Positions 1 through 8,118 of a stretch of DNA of 48,099 bases are shown here, piece by piece. This DNA is from Magnetococcales bacterium (GTDB taxonomy: Bacteria; Pseudomonadota; Magnetococcia; Magnetococcales; UBA8363): assembly GCA_015228975.1 (NCBI GenBank), contig JADGCN010000015.1:1-48099 (forward strand). Reading direction: 5' to 3'. The notes under the pieces are model-generated. The model ran no database searches and was not told the origin of the DNA. It saw only the letters and a list, made by a program, of their open reading frames with translations. Every line of letters begins with the position of its first letter. Position 1 is the first letter of the stretch. Both the position numbers and the translations under genes were made by a program.

Positions 1-390
1 ACGGAGCGTTCCATGGATTCGACAATGCGTCCTGTCTGAGATTCGATGGATTGCATGACGGGCTGCGTGGCGTTTTGTACGGAGCGTTCCACGTTTTCGA
101 CGATGCGTCCTGTCTGAGATTCGATGGATTGCATGACGGGTTGTGTGGCGTTTTGTATGGAACGGTATAAATGTTCGACGATGCGTCCCGAGTGGGTTTC
201 CACGGATTGCAATACGGGTTGCGATGCGGTTTGCAAGGATCGGTACAAATGTTCAACCAATCGTCCTGATTGGGTCTCCATGGCCTGCAATACCGGCTGG
301 GAGACGCCATGGAGCGACCGATCCACGTGTTCCATGACGCGACCAAGTTGGGATTCCATCGCATGCAGCATGGGCTCCGCAGCTTTTTGC
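1..390 (-). repeat. 78-bp (26-residue) tandem repeats in coiled-coil gene
   Basis: Five consecutive 78-bp units (1-78, 79-156, 157-234, 235-312, 313-390) are recognisable. The first two are nearly identical and similarity falls away to the right. In protein terms each carries the pattern QPVxQSxExxxGRxVExxxRS. The array continues off the left edge, so the copy number is unknown. Confidence 0.85.
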
Positions 391-3300
391 ATGGCACCTT
401 CGATTTGTTGAGAAAAACCCCGTGACTGGCTTTCGATGAGTTGCAAAACAGGCTGGCTGCTGGACTGAATCGAATGGCTGACATGTTCCAGAATGTGAGC
501 GGATTGCGTCTCCTGTCCTTGCAGGATGCTATGGACGGCCATTTCCAGGTCGCGACCGGTCAATTGTCCCGCCGTGTGTTGTCGGATCGTGTCGATGACT
601 GGCCCGATATCGAGGGTTTGTCCACTGCTGGCAAAACTCTCGTTAATTGTCTGACGCAAGGTCTCCAGATGCTTGTCCGCCACGAGCCGGGCTTCATCGA
701 TGGCGGCTTGTCCAAGCCTGTCCACGTGTTCGATCACACGGCTGTGTTCCCGCTCCAGGGCTTCTTGCAGATGGGTGATGACGTCTTGTTCGTGGCCAGC
801 CTCAGGATGTTGTTGGGCTAGGAGTTCTTTTTGTGCCAGGGCGATTTCGCTGGCTTCCTGTCGGATAACCTGCAGGATGATGTCAATTTTTTGTCCCAAT
901 CCTTCGTTGAGGGCGTTCAGCGGGGCTTGCCAGTTGGGTTGGTGTCCCAAGGCATCGGCAACGGCCAAGCTGGCTTGCTGCGAAATCTCCAAAATCTGCG
1001 ACTGGGCGATTGTCAGGCGATTGGTTTCCTGCTGCAGGGTGGTGAGCATTTCCTCCATGCGGTTGTGCAAACCACCATTCATGTCGTCCAAGGTCTTGAG
1101 AAGTGGTTCCAGGGATACCTTGGAGTTCTCTTCCCGCGTGGTGTCGCCAAAGAGTTGCAAGAGCATGTGATGTTGGTTGGTGGTGCTATGGGAAATCTCC
1201 TCATGCAACTGTTGGGTTGCCTCCTCCAGACGCATCAATATGGCGTGATTGCCTTCCTGCATGGTGGTCTGCATTTGCGTCAGTTGCGGTAGGGATTCCA
1301 GCAAATGGTTCATGGCTCCGACTTCACCGGCGATGCGATCGGTATTATCCCGTACCAGATCGAAACTTTGTTCACTGCGGGCAAAGCTTTCATTGATGGT
1401 CTGACACAAGGCTTCCAGGTGTTTGTCAGCGACAAGCCGGGCTTCATCACGGGCCGCTTGTCCAAGCCTGTCCATGTGTTCGATCACCCGGGTGTGTTCC
1501 CGCTCCAGGGCTTCTTGCAGGTGCGTGAATGCCCGTTGCTCGTGACCATCTCCAGGGAGTTGCCGCACCAGGAGTTCTTTTTGCGCCCTGGCCATTTCGT
1601 CGGCTTCCTGGCGGATAACGTCCAGTATGGCATCAAATTTCCGTTCCAATCCATCGTTGAGTATGCTCAGCGGACCTTCCCAACTGGGTTGGTGCCCCAA
1701 GGCATCGGCAACAGCCAGGCTGGCTCGTTGCGAAATCTCCAGAATCTGGGTCTGGGCAATGGTCAGGCGATTGGTTTCCTGTTGCAGGGTGTTGAGCATT
1801 TCTTCCATGCGGTTGTGCAAACCACCATTCATGTCGTCCAAGGTTTTGAGAAGCGGTTCCAGGGAAACCTTGGCGTGCTCTTCCCGGGTGGTGTCGCCAA
1901 ACAGTTGCAAGAGCGTGCGATGGTGATTGGTGGTGTTGTGCGACATCTCTTCACGCAACTGCTGGGTAGCCTCTTCCAGACGCACCAGAATGGCGTGATT
2001 TCCTTCATCCATGGCCGCCTGCATTTGCGTCAGTTGCAGAAACCGATGATCCAAACGTTGTTCCAAGGATTCCAGAATTGGGTTGAGATTGGGTTCCTGA
2101 ATGGCCAATTGCCGAATACTATCCTGAAGATGTACGAGTTTGTCCTCAAAGGCTTCCAGGTTGATCTTTGCGCTGCCTTGGGGTTGGATCAGGGTGCTGA
2201 TGCGTTGCAACTCGTCCCGCACGCTGCGCACAATAGGCTCGACTATCGGCTCCATGCTGGCGTGGGGATTGAGTGCTTGTGCTGCCTGTTCAATTTCCTG
2301 ACGGATATGATCCAATATCGGTTGCAAAAATTCCGGCGTGCTGAGGTGGGCCAAGCTATCCTGCATCATTTTTTTCAGAATGGACTCCGCTTCGCTGCCG
2401 TGGTGCCTGGAGAGGGCGTGTAATGATTCAACCACTGTGGCGGCCAGGTTGGGTGTGCCGATCCGCTCTGCCAGGTCCGCTCCTTGTCGCGAGATGGTCT
2501 GCGAAAGGTCTTCCAGGGCAAGGTGCAGTCCTGATATCGGTTTTTCCTTGATCGCCTCGGCAAGGTGTTCAATCTGTCTGACGGAGCGCTTGATGGTTTG
2601 CGTCTCCACATCGGCGATTTCCCGAGCCTCTGCCAAGCCGCGTTTGACATCTTCCCGAAAATCGGCCAGCAAGGATTCCTGGGTTTGCTGATGACGGGCG
2701 TTTTCCCGGCGGGATTCCTCAAGCAGGGGCCGCGTTGCCTGACGGATCATTCCACCCAGACGTTCGTCGATCACGGCGGTGATCTGGGCTGACAAGGAGT
2801 CGGCAAGCTTAGGGAATTGTTCCAAAATTTCTTGGTTAGGTTCGGCGTTCAGGCTGGATTTGGCTATTTGTTCCAGAACCATGGTTTCCCGCGGAACTTC
2901 GGGAACCATCCGCTTGAGCGTTTGCCCGAGCTGAATGGTACGTTGTTCCAAAAGTTGCAAATGGTTGCGGATGACGGCGGACAACAGCATGGAGCTGCTG
3001 ATACCGGCAATGGCGGATAAAAACTTGAACGATGCCACCTGAAACAATTCCTGAATGGCCTGGAGAGAGGGTCCTTGGGCGGTGACGATGGTGGTGCCTG
3101 AAACCTGGATGGCGACCAACAGGCTGAAAAAAGTAAAGGCGAGACCGGCATTGGCCAGATGGGAAGGGATGGTTTGAAAGGCGCGTAATGACGGCAGAGG
3201 GGTGCCAAGATTGTCCAAGATAAAATATTTTTCAGCGGCATCGGAGGATTGGATCGTGTTCGATTTTACCGATAAAAACAAGGTGGCGCGGTAGCTGGAC

Positions 3301-3542
3301 CAAGCTGGGGCCAAAAGGCTGTTGCGGTTGAGTGTGGAATCGAGGGCATCCAGATTGCGTGCCAGGGCTGCGGGGGATGTGTACGTGGCCAAGGCGTCCG
3401 CGGCATCGCTCACCCCCTGATAGGCGCGGCGGGCCAGTGCGCGGAAGCGCACCAGAACGAACAGACTCCAGAGTACGATGAGGACCGAGATGGCCCAAGG
3501 CAGGCCAGGGTGATTGATGAGGTTGGTGATCCGTTCAAACAT
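1..3542 (-). CDS. Long coiled-coil membrane protein with MotA/TolQ/ZorA-like N-terminus (partial)
   Basis: The gene starts at ATG 3542 and is still open at the window edge (at least 1180 residues), so its C-terminus is missing. Seen: a membrane segment at about residues 15-31, a second at about 130-155 (ANAGLAFTFFSLLVAIQVSG) and a third at about 170-195 (FLSAIAGISSSMLLSAVI), followed by nearly 1000 residues of Gln/Glu-rich coiled coil. Two hydrophobic helices with small residues, then a charged helical tail, is the layout of MotA/TolQ/ExbB-type stator proteins and especially of ZorA of the Zorya anti-phage system. The tail contains a 750-bp internal duplication and 26-residue tandem repeats. 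No OmpA/MotB-like partner (ZorB) is in the window; it could lie beyond the left edge. Function is inferred only from architecture; an envelope-tethered filament or stator role is one possibility. Confidence 0.75.
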   Translation of the reverse strand, partial: MFERITNLINHPGLPWAISVLIVLWSLFVLVRFRALARRAYQGVSDAADALATYTSPAALARNLDALDSTLNRNSLLAPAWSSYRATLFLSVKSNTIQSSDAAEKYFILDNLGTPLPSLRAFQTIPSHLANAGLAFTFFSLLVAIQVSGTTIVTAQGPSLQAIQELFQVASFKFLSAIAGISSSMLLSAVIRNHLQLLEQRTIQLGQTLKRMVPEVPRETMVLEQIAKSSLNAEPNQEILEQFPKLADSLSAQITAVIDERLGGMIRQATRPLLEESRRENARHQQTQESLLADFREDVKRGLAEAREIADVETQTIKRSVRQIEHLAEAIKEKPISGLHLALEDLSQTISRQGADLAERIGTPNLAATVVESLHALSRHHGSEAESILKKMMQDSLAHLSTPEFLQPILDHIRQEIEQAAQALNPHASMEPIVEPIVRSVRDELQRISTLIQPQGSAKINLEAFEDKLVHLQDSIRQLAIQEPNLNPILESLEQRLDHRFLQLTQMQAAMDEGNHAILVRLEEATQQLREEMSHNTTNHHRTLLQLFGDTTREEHAKVSLEPLLKTLDDMNGGLHNRMEEMLNTLQQETNRLTIAQTQILEISQRASLAVADALGHQPSWEGPLSILNDGLERKFDAILDVIRQEADEMARAQKELLVRQLPGDGHEQRAFTHLQEALEREHTRVIEHMDRLGQAARDEARLVADKHLEALCQTINESFARSEQSFDLVRDNTDRIAGEVGAMNHLLESLPQLTQMQTTMQEGNHAILMRLEEATQQLHEEISHSTTNQHHMLLQLFGDTTREENSKVSLEPLLKTLDDMNGGLHNRMEEMLTTLQQETNRLTIAQSQILEISQQASLAVADALGHQPNWQAPLNALNEGLGQKIDIILQVIRQEASEIALAQKELLAQQHPEAGHEQDVITHLQEALEREHSRVIEHVDRLGQAAIDEARLVADKHLETLRQTINESFASSGQTLDIGPVIDTIRQHTAGQLTGRDLEMAVHSILQGQETQSAHILEHVSHSIQSSSQPVLQLIESQSRGFSQQIEGAMQKAAEPMLHAMESQLGRVMEHVDRSLHGVSQPVLQAMETQSGRLVEHLYRSLQTASQPVLQSVETHSGRIVEHLYRSIQNATQPVMQSIESQTGRIVENVERSVQNATQPVMQSIESQTGRIVESMERS
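621..2040 (-). repeat. 750-bp-period internal duplication in coiled-coil gene
   Basis: The block at about 621-1290 recurs at about 1371-2040 with an exact 750-bp offset. For example CTGACGCAAG at 651 matches CTGACACAAG at 1401, and GCATTTGCGTCAGTTGC at 1271 recurs at 2021. The offset is a multiple of three (250 residues), so the reading frame is kept and the coiled-coil tail has been lengthened by tandem duplication. Confidence 0.85.
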
Positions 3543-4200
3543 CCGTCACTCTCCACTGCGGCCCGGTTCTAAAGTTTGTCATGATTTTTTCAAGGTGTTC
3601 CCAGATGGTGGCATGTTTTGAAAGGGCTGGAACCCTGGTGGAATACGATGGCACGCGTCTTCAGATATCATCCTGTCTGTTGACGAGCAACCACCGGGAA
3701 ACACACCGATCTCTTGCAAAAACGAAACATGCAAAAACGAAACCATGTTAAAGAAACCAGTCGCGTGTCAAGGATTTGTTTCGGCACGGTCGGCAGCAAA
3801 CAATATCGGTATCCCAGTCAGATTCTCCCCGATGTCGTACTATGACATCCCCTTGCTCCTGGACGCCATGGGGGTCGTGCCACAGATTATGGCCGCGATT
3901 TTAGCAATACCAGGCATGATCAGGAGTAATGAAATGACCTGCGCGAACCCAAAATGCATCAAATATTCCGAGATTGGAAGTAGTAAAAGACTATCTTGAC
4001 GGAGTCGGAGCGAACCGTGGACAAGAATAGCATAAAGGCGAGTCTCCATGCCACAGGCATACAGGATGAGGGTGAGAAGCGTTAGAGACGTTGTTCTTGG
4101 TTGTCAAATCATCCAGTTGCTGTCAAGCTTCAAGTATATCTGTTGGGGGATATCTGCGGGTAAATCACCGGCATGAATTGTTCTGCCGGAGGTTAAGAAC
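3543..4200. other. Intergenic region without a supported gene
   Basis: No convincing gene is seen. Short overlapping frames exist on both strands (for example a hydrophobic 69-codon minus-strand frame ending at 3840), but they lack a credible start signal or family resemblance. The region is more AT-rich than its neighbours and could hold the promoter of the long coiled-coil gene starting at 3542. Confidence 0.4.
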
Positions 4201-4357
4201 TAAACCGCAGCTATCTTGGGATTCATAGTTCTTGTCATCCACGCCCCCGAATGCCTGAATCGGGGGGGACCTACACACCTTTCTCTGACTTTCTGGATTC
4301 CCGCTTTCGCGGGAATGACGCTAGAAAACTACGTGTCCCGCGTTGGTTGCGGTTTAA
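4201..4357 (-). mobile_element. MITE-like element, copy 1
   Basis: This 157-bp element begins TAAACCGCAGCTATCTTGGG and ends GTTGGTTGCGGTTTA, so it has imperfect inverted ends with a flanking TA at each side. Inside is a perfect hairpin core, TTCCCGCGAAAGCGGGAA type, written here as ATTCCCGCTTTCGCGGGAAT. It is inverted relative to copies at 25258 and 36845. It ends 7 bp from the msrQ stop codon. Size, inverted ends, TA flanks and lack of coding capacity suggest a miniature element mobilised by an IS630/Tc1-type transposase; no such transposase is in the window. Confidence 0.75.
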
Positions 4358-4363
4358 CTATAC

Positions 4364-4957
4364 TCAAAATGGCGGTGTTTTGTTTCTCATGGTGATTTTC
4401 CAGGCGGGAATCCTCCATACAAGCAACATGGTCAAAACCACTCCATGTAGAGCGGGCTGAAGGTGGTCAGCTTTGACCATCAACCAGTAATGAACAACCG
4501 CAAACGCTGCCGAAATGTAGACCAACCGGTGCAGCCGTCCCCAATAACGGCCCAGCCGTTTCATGTATCCATGGGTTGAAGTGATGGCCAGGGGAAGCAG
4601 CAGCAGAAATGACAATGCCCCGACCGTGATATAGGGATGTTTGAGGAGATCCCTCACCGTGGATTCCCAGTCAAAATAGCGATCAAGCGCTACGTAGCCC
4701 ATAACATGCAATGTTGCATAGAAAAAACTAAACAGCCCCAGCATCCGACGTACGCGAATCAGTTCCGTCAGCCCCGGAACCCGACGTAACGGCCTCACCG
4801 ATAATGTGAGCAAAAGCCACCACAATGCCCAATCACCACAGAAGCGGATAGCCCGCTCGATGGGATTGGCTCCCAACAAATCCTGCCAAGCAGCGTAGGT
4901 CAGCCATGCCAAGGGTAACAGTCCAACAACGAAAAGGAACCTGCTGGCCGCAATCAT
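4364..4957 (-). CDS. msrQ: Haem-binding membrane subunit MsrQ (YedZ family)
   Basis: This is the membrane cytochrome that passes electrons from the respiratory chain to periplasmic MsrP for repair of oxidised methionine. The protein has about six hydrophobic segments, with conserved His residues in YATLHVMGY, RLHRLVYIS and FAVVHYWLM that fit the ferric-reductase-like haem ligands. The motif GRYWGRLHRLVYISA is typical of MsrQ. The start at ATG 4957 gives 197 residues, the usual family size, and leaves 4 bp after the msrP stop; a longer frame to 5023 would overlap msrP and is less likely. It is in an operon with msrP. MamZ of some magnetotactic bacteria carries a related domain, but this protein lacks the fused MFS transporter part. 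Confidence 0.9.
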   Translation of the reverse strand: MIAASRFLFVVGLLPLAWLTYAAWQDLLGANPIERAIRFCGDWALWWLLLTLSVRPLRRVPGLTELIRVRRMLGLFSFFYATLHVMGYVALDRYFDWESTVRDLLKHPYITVGALSFLLLLPLAITSTHGYMKRLGRYWGRLHRLVYISAAFAVVHYWLMVKADHLQPALHGVVLTMLLVWRIPAWKITMRNKTPPF

Positions 4958-4961
4958 GGAA

Positions 4962-5873
4962 TCAGAAGTTTCTGGAGAGATCCATGTGGGCGTAGAGTCC
5001 AGCCACGTGATCACCATACCCATTGAAAATCAGCGTGGGACGACGGCGGAATTCACCTATGCGTCGTTCACTTTCTTGATCCCACCGGGGGTGGGGAACC
5101 AGGGGATTAACGTTGGCGTAGAAGCCATATTCCTCAGGAGCCATTTGATTCCATGAGGTGACCGGCTGCTGCTCGGTCAGGGTGATGCGTATAATGGATT
5201 TGATGCTTTTGAAGCCATATTTCCAGGGGACCACCAGACGAAGTGGTGCCCCGTTCTGATTGGGCAGGGAACGGCCATACATCCCGGTGGCGATGATAGT
5301 CAGGGGATGCATCGCCTCGTCCATCCGCAGTCCTTCGCGATAGGGCCAATCAAGAATCTTCCTGGTTTGTCCGGGGAGGTGTTGAGGATCGAGAAGGGTC
5401 TCGAACGCCACGTACTTGGCATTCCCCTGGGGATCGAAACGCCGCAGCAAGTCTCTCAGTGGAAATCCCTGCCAGGGAATCACCATGGACCACGTTTCGA
5501 CACAACGTAGTCTGTAGACTCGTTCTTCGATGGCATGGGGTTTAAGCAACTCTTCAAGGCTCACCTTGCCGGGCCTTGTCACGGCACCATCAATGATGAC
5601 GCTCCATGGAGAGATGAGCAATTTGTCGGCATTGGCGGCGGGTTCATCCTTGCCTGTGCCAAGTTCATAAAAATTATTGTAATGGGTGGCTTTTTCATAA
5701 GGTGTTGCGGTATCGTCCTGTGACTCTCCACCCAATGCGGTCAAGGGATTGAGTCCCAGGACGGCCCCTGCTCCTACCAGGGCGGCTTGCTTTATGAATC
5801 GCCTTCGTTCCAGGAAATATTCTTCCGGGGTGATGTCCTGCATCGTGAGTTCGGGATTCCAGCGAAAGGGCAT
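4962..5873 (-). CDS. msrP: Protein-methionine-sulfoxide reductase catalytic subunit MsrP (molybdopterin, Tat-exported)
   Basis: This periplasmic molybdoenzyme reduces methionine sulfoxide in exported proteins, taking electrons from MsrQ. The N-terminus contains a twin-arginine signal ([17 protein letters not shown], around residues 22-38). The molybdopterin-binding sulfite-oxidase-like fold follows; [15 protein letters not shown] contains the expected Cys ligand to Mo, and [20 protein letters not shown] is a family signature. Its 303 residues are close to the usual length. It is the first gene of a two-gene msrPQ unit transcribed leftwards. The intergenic stretch to the porin at 6353 probably holds divergent promoters. 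Confidence 0.95.
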   Translation of the reverse strand: MPFRWNPELTMQDITPEEYFLERRRFIKQAALVGAGAVLGLNPLTALGGESQDDTATPYEKATHYNNFYELGTGKDEPAANADKLLISPWSVIIDGAVTRPGKVSLEELLKPHAIEERVYRLRCVETWSMVIPWQGFPLRDLLRRFDPQGNAKYVAFETLLDPQHLPGQTRKILDWPYREGLRMDEAMHPLTIIATGMYGRSLPNQNGAPLRLVVPWKYGFKSIKSIIRITLTEQQPVTSWNQMAPEEYGFYANVNPLVPHPRWDQESERRIGEFRRRPTLIFNGYGDHVAGLYAHMDLSRNF

Positions 5874-6352
5874 GGCGCACTACTCCTATCGGTATTCCAT
5901 CGGTTCCAAACGGTTGTTTCAGTTGATGACATAAAGTAGTTTTACAAGCTTCGCAACTGTAACGCCATCTCTTACTGACCATGCTACAGTTCGGGATCGT
6001 TGCTTGTTTTTGCCAGCAGTAGAATCCCCTCCAGGAAGGATATAAAAAGTTGTGTAGTTTGATGTGGATCAGCCATCTTCAGAACACTCGATACCAAAAG
6101 CTTCTTTACAGTGTTGATTCAAACCGCAGAATTCAGGATAAATACAACCTATCAAAATTATTTATGAGTATGCTTGATATTTACCGGACAGTCAACGATG
6201 TCTCACGAGCGAATTTTCCAAGATTTTAGTGTTCATGATATGTCTTGTAAAATCCGGAAGCTTTTGTTGCTAAGCAATAAGGATCCGTACTAGACTCCAC
6301 GGCATCCGGTGAGGGGCATAGGGTCAGCATATCATAGAATATTGGTGAAATT
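5874..6352. promoter_or_regulatory. Divergent intergenic region between msrP and porin gene
   Basis: This is 479 bp of AT-rich sequence between two divergently transcribed genes, so it must contain the promoters for both. No ORF, repeat or clear operator was recognised. No specific -10/-35 pair is claimed. Confidence 0.4.
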
Positions 6353-7654
6353 ATGGGTTTGCGCAATTTTTCGTCCATTTCAGCCTTCCTGTGTCCGCTT
6401 ATCTTTTTTTCCTTTGCGTTACCATTGTTAGGGCCTGTTGCCTGCGCACAAGCTGATGAGGAAGGTCAGTTTCGTTATCTTGCCTATGGCACTTTGGGGA
6501 TCAGTCATGACGACAGTTCCAATCTGGCCGCCATGCGCGATATCAGCCAAAGGCCGAAGAAATTGAACCTGATGAACAATTCTTGGGTAAAAGATAGTCG
6601 CATAGGGTTGCAAGCGAGCTATCAATTCAATTCATATATGGATGTCATGACCCAGGGGGTGTTGCGCGATCAGCATGATACGTCCCTGAACCGTTATTTG
6701 GACTGGGCCTATGTGAATGTGCATCCGACACCAGCGCTTGATGCCCGACTGGGTCGGGTGGGGTATGATGTGTTTTTGATGTCGGATCATCGCAATCTGG
6801 GCTACGCGTACCCATGGGTACGCCCACCCGTGGAGTTTTATGGCTGGGTTCCGGTGTATTCCATTGATGGCGGTGACGTTGCCTATACCTTGGAGAATGA
6901 CGCTGTCCGTTGGCGTTTCAAGGGACAAATGGGTCGCACGGGACTTAAGTTTCCCATGGGTGCGGATGCGGAGTACAACTTTAAAAGCAATCAAATATGG
7001 AGCATCAGTATTGCTCGGGAGACAGATACCTGGCGCATCAAGGGGGGGTATTCCCATTGCATCCCCAAAACCGATGCCCCAATGTTGGCACCGTTGCAAT
7101 CCGGGCTTGCCGCCGTGTCGGGGGCTGGGATTCCCGGCGTGAGCAGCGAATCCTCCGACCTCCTCCGTGAATTGACTTATAAAGACGTAACCTTACGTTA
7201 CGTCAATTTAGGCTTTGCTTATGACGATGGAACCTGGCTGGGTCAAGCCGAACTGGGCAGTGTGGTCACCACTGCGGATATGATGCCCAATGGGACGATG
7301 GCCTATATCGGCTTGGGTCGTCGATTGGGGGATTTCACCCCTTTCATGCTGCTCAGCGGTATTCGTTCCAACGCCCCCGTCAGGCAAACATCGGACAGTT
7401 GGGCCGTCATGGGACCTTCGGGGCCAATCTTGCAAACCGCAGTGGTGCAGGCGTTGAATTCGACACGTTTTGACCAGGAAACGGGATCTTTAGGGTTGCG
7501 CTGGGATGCCAATAGCCATGTTGCCCTGAAGGTGCAATGGGATTCCACCCATATCAACTCGAATGGTTACGGTTTGTGGTATAGCGATGAAGGTCAGGTA
7601 ACAAAAAATGCCAGAGTAAATATGTTATCGGCTACTATGGATTTCATATTCTGA
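6353..7654 (+). CDS. Outer-membrane porin-like beta-barrel protein
   Basis: The 433-residue protein begins with a hydrophobic signal peptide (to about residue 34, ending VACAQA). It continues with alternating aromatic/polar stretches typical of a beta-barrel, such as DSRIGLQASYQFNSYMDVM and WRIKGGYSH, and ends in a terminal Phe (ATMDFIF), as most outer-membrane porins do. No specific substrate can be read from the sequence. It is followed after 2 bp by a small periplasmic binding-protein-like gene and then a hybrid sensor kinase, so it may be part of a nutrient-sensing operon. Confidence 0.75.
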   Translation: MGLRNFSSISAFLCPLIFFSFALPLLGPVACAQADEEGQFRYLAYGTLGISHDDSSNLAAMRDISQRPKKLNLMNNSWVKDSRIGLQASYQFNSYMDVMTQGVLRDQHDTSLNRYLDWAYVNVHPTPALDARLGRVGYDVFLMSDHRNLGYAYPWVRPPVEFYGWVPVYSIDGGDVAYTLENDAVRWRFKGQMGRTGLKFPMGADAEYNFKSNQIWSISIARETDTWRIKGGYSHCIPKTDAPMLAPLQSGLAAVSGAGIPGVSSESSDLLRELTYKDVTLRYVNLGFAYDDGTWLGQAELGSVVTTADMMPNGTMAYIGLGRRLGDFTPFMLLSGIRSNAPVRQTSDSWAVMGPSGPILQTAVVQALNSTRFDQETGSLGLRWDANSHVALKVQWDSTHINSNGYGLWYSDEGQVTKNARVNMLSATMDFIF

Positions 7655-7656
7655 CC

Positions 7657-8118
7657 ATGGATAATTACACCGCAAAAATATGCGCAACACGTCGTGTATT
7701 TCTGACTGTATTTTTTCTATTGATTGGTTGGGTTTCATGCGCGGATTCGGCCGATGTTGTCGTTATTGTTAACAAGAGCAATCCCGTTACCTCGATGAGT
7801 TCGGCCCAAGTTTCCGATTTGTATCTTGGAAGAAGCCGTACCTTTCCCGATGGCTCAATCGCACATGTTATTGATCATGCACGAGAAGCACCTTTGCGAG
7901 AGGAATTCTTCCGCCGTATCAATGGAATGCCCTTGAATAAAGTCAATACTTACTGGGCGCGTTTGGCAGTCAGTGGACAGATCATGCCGCCTGTAACAAA
8001 AACAAACAATGGTGACGTTATCTTGGCTGTTCAGGAAGATTCCAAGGCGATTGGTTATGTCGAGGATTCGGCGTTAATCCATGCGGGTGTCGTTCAGGTG
8101 TTGAGGCTTCATGACTAA
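7657..8118 (+). CDS. Small periplasmic phosphate-binding (PstS-like) protein
   Basis: This 153-residue protein has an N-terminal signal sequence (about residues 1-30) and then a compact PBP-like segment. VVVIVNKSNPVTSMSSAQVSDLYLG and the later GDVILAVQEDSKAIGYVEDSAL resemble the short PstS-like proteins often paired with sensor kinases. It is half the length of a full solute-binding protein, so it probably signals or binds rather than feeding an ABC transporter, none of which is nearby. It overlaps the downstream kinase gene by 8 bp, implying translational coupling and a shared pathway. Confidence 0.75.
   Translation: MDNYTAKICATRRVFLTVFFLLIGWVSCADSADVVVIVNKSNPVTSMSSAQVSDLYLGRSRTFPDGSIAHVIDHAREAPLREEFFRRINGMPLNKVNTYWARLAVSGQIMPPVTKTNNGDVILAVQEDSKAIGYVEDSALIHAGVVQVLRLHD

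Noticed and set aside
441-2423. Long plus-strand frames opposite the coiled-coil gene
   Set aside because: They mirror the minus-strand gene and its internal duplication; the minus-strand frame is continuous over 3.5 kb with membrane helices and coiled coil.
3745-4049. Overlapping short frames on both strands, including a hydrophobic 69-codon minus-strand frame
   Set aside because: No convincing ribosome site, no family resemblance, and an in-frame stop at once after the hydrophobic part; possibly a decayed gene but not supportable.
4364-4957. MsrQ as a MamZ (magnetosome ferric reductase) homologue
   Set aside because: It lacks the fused MFS transporter of MamZ and is coupled to msrP, so the housekeeping MsrPQ assignment is better.
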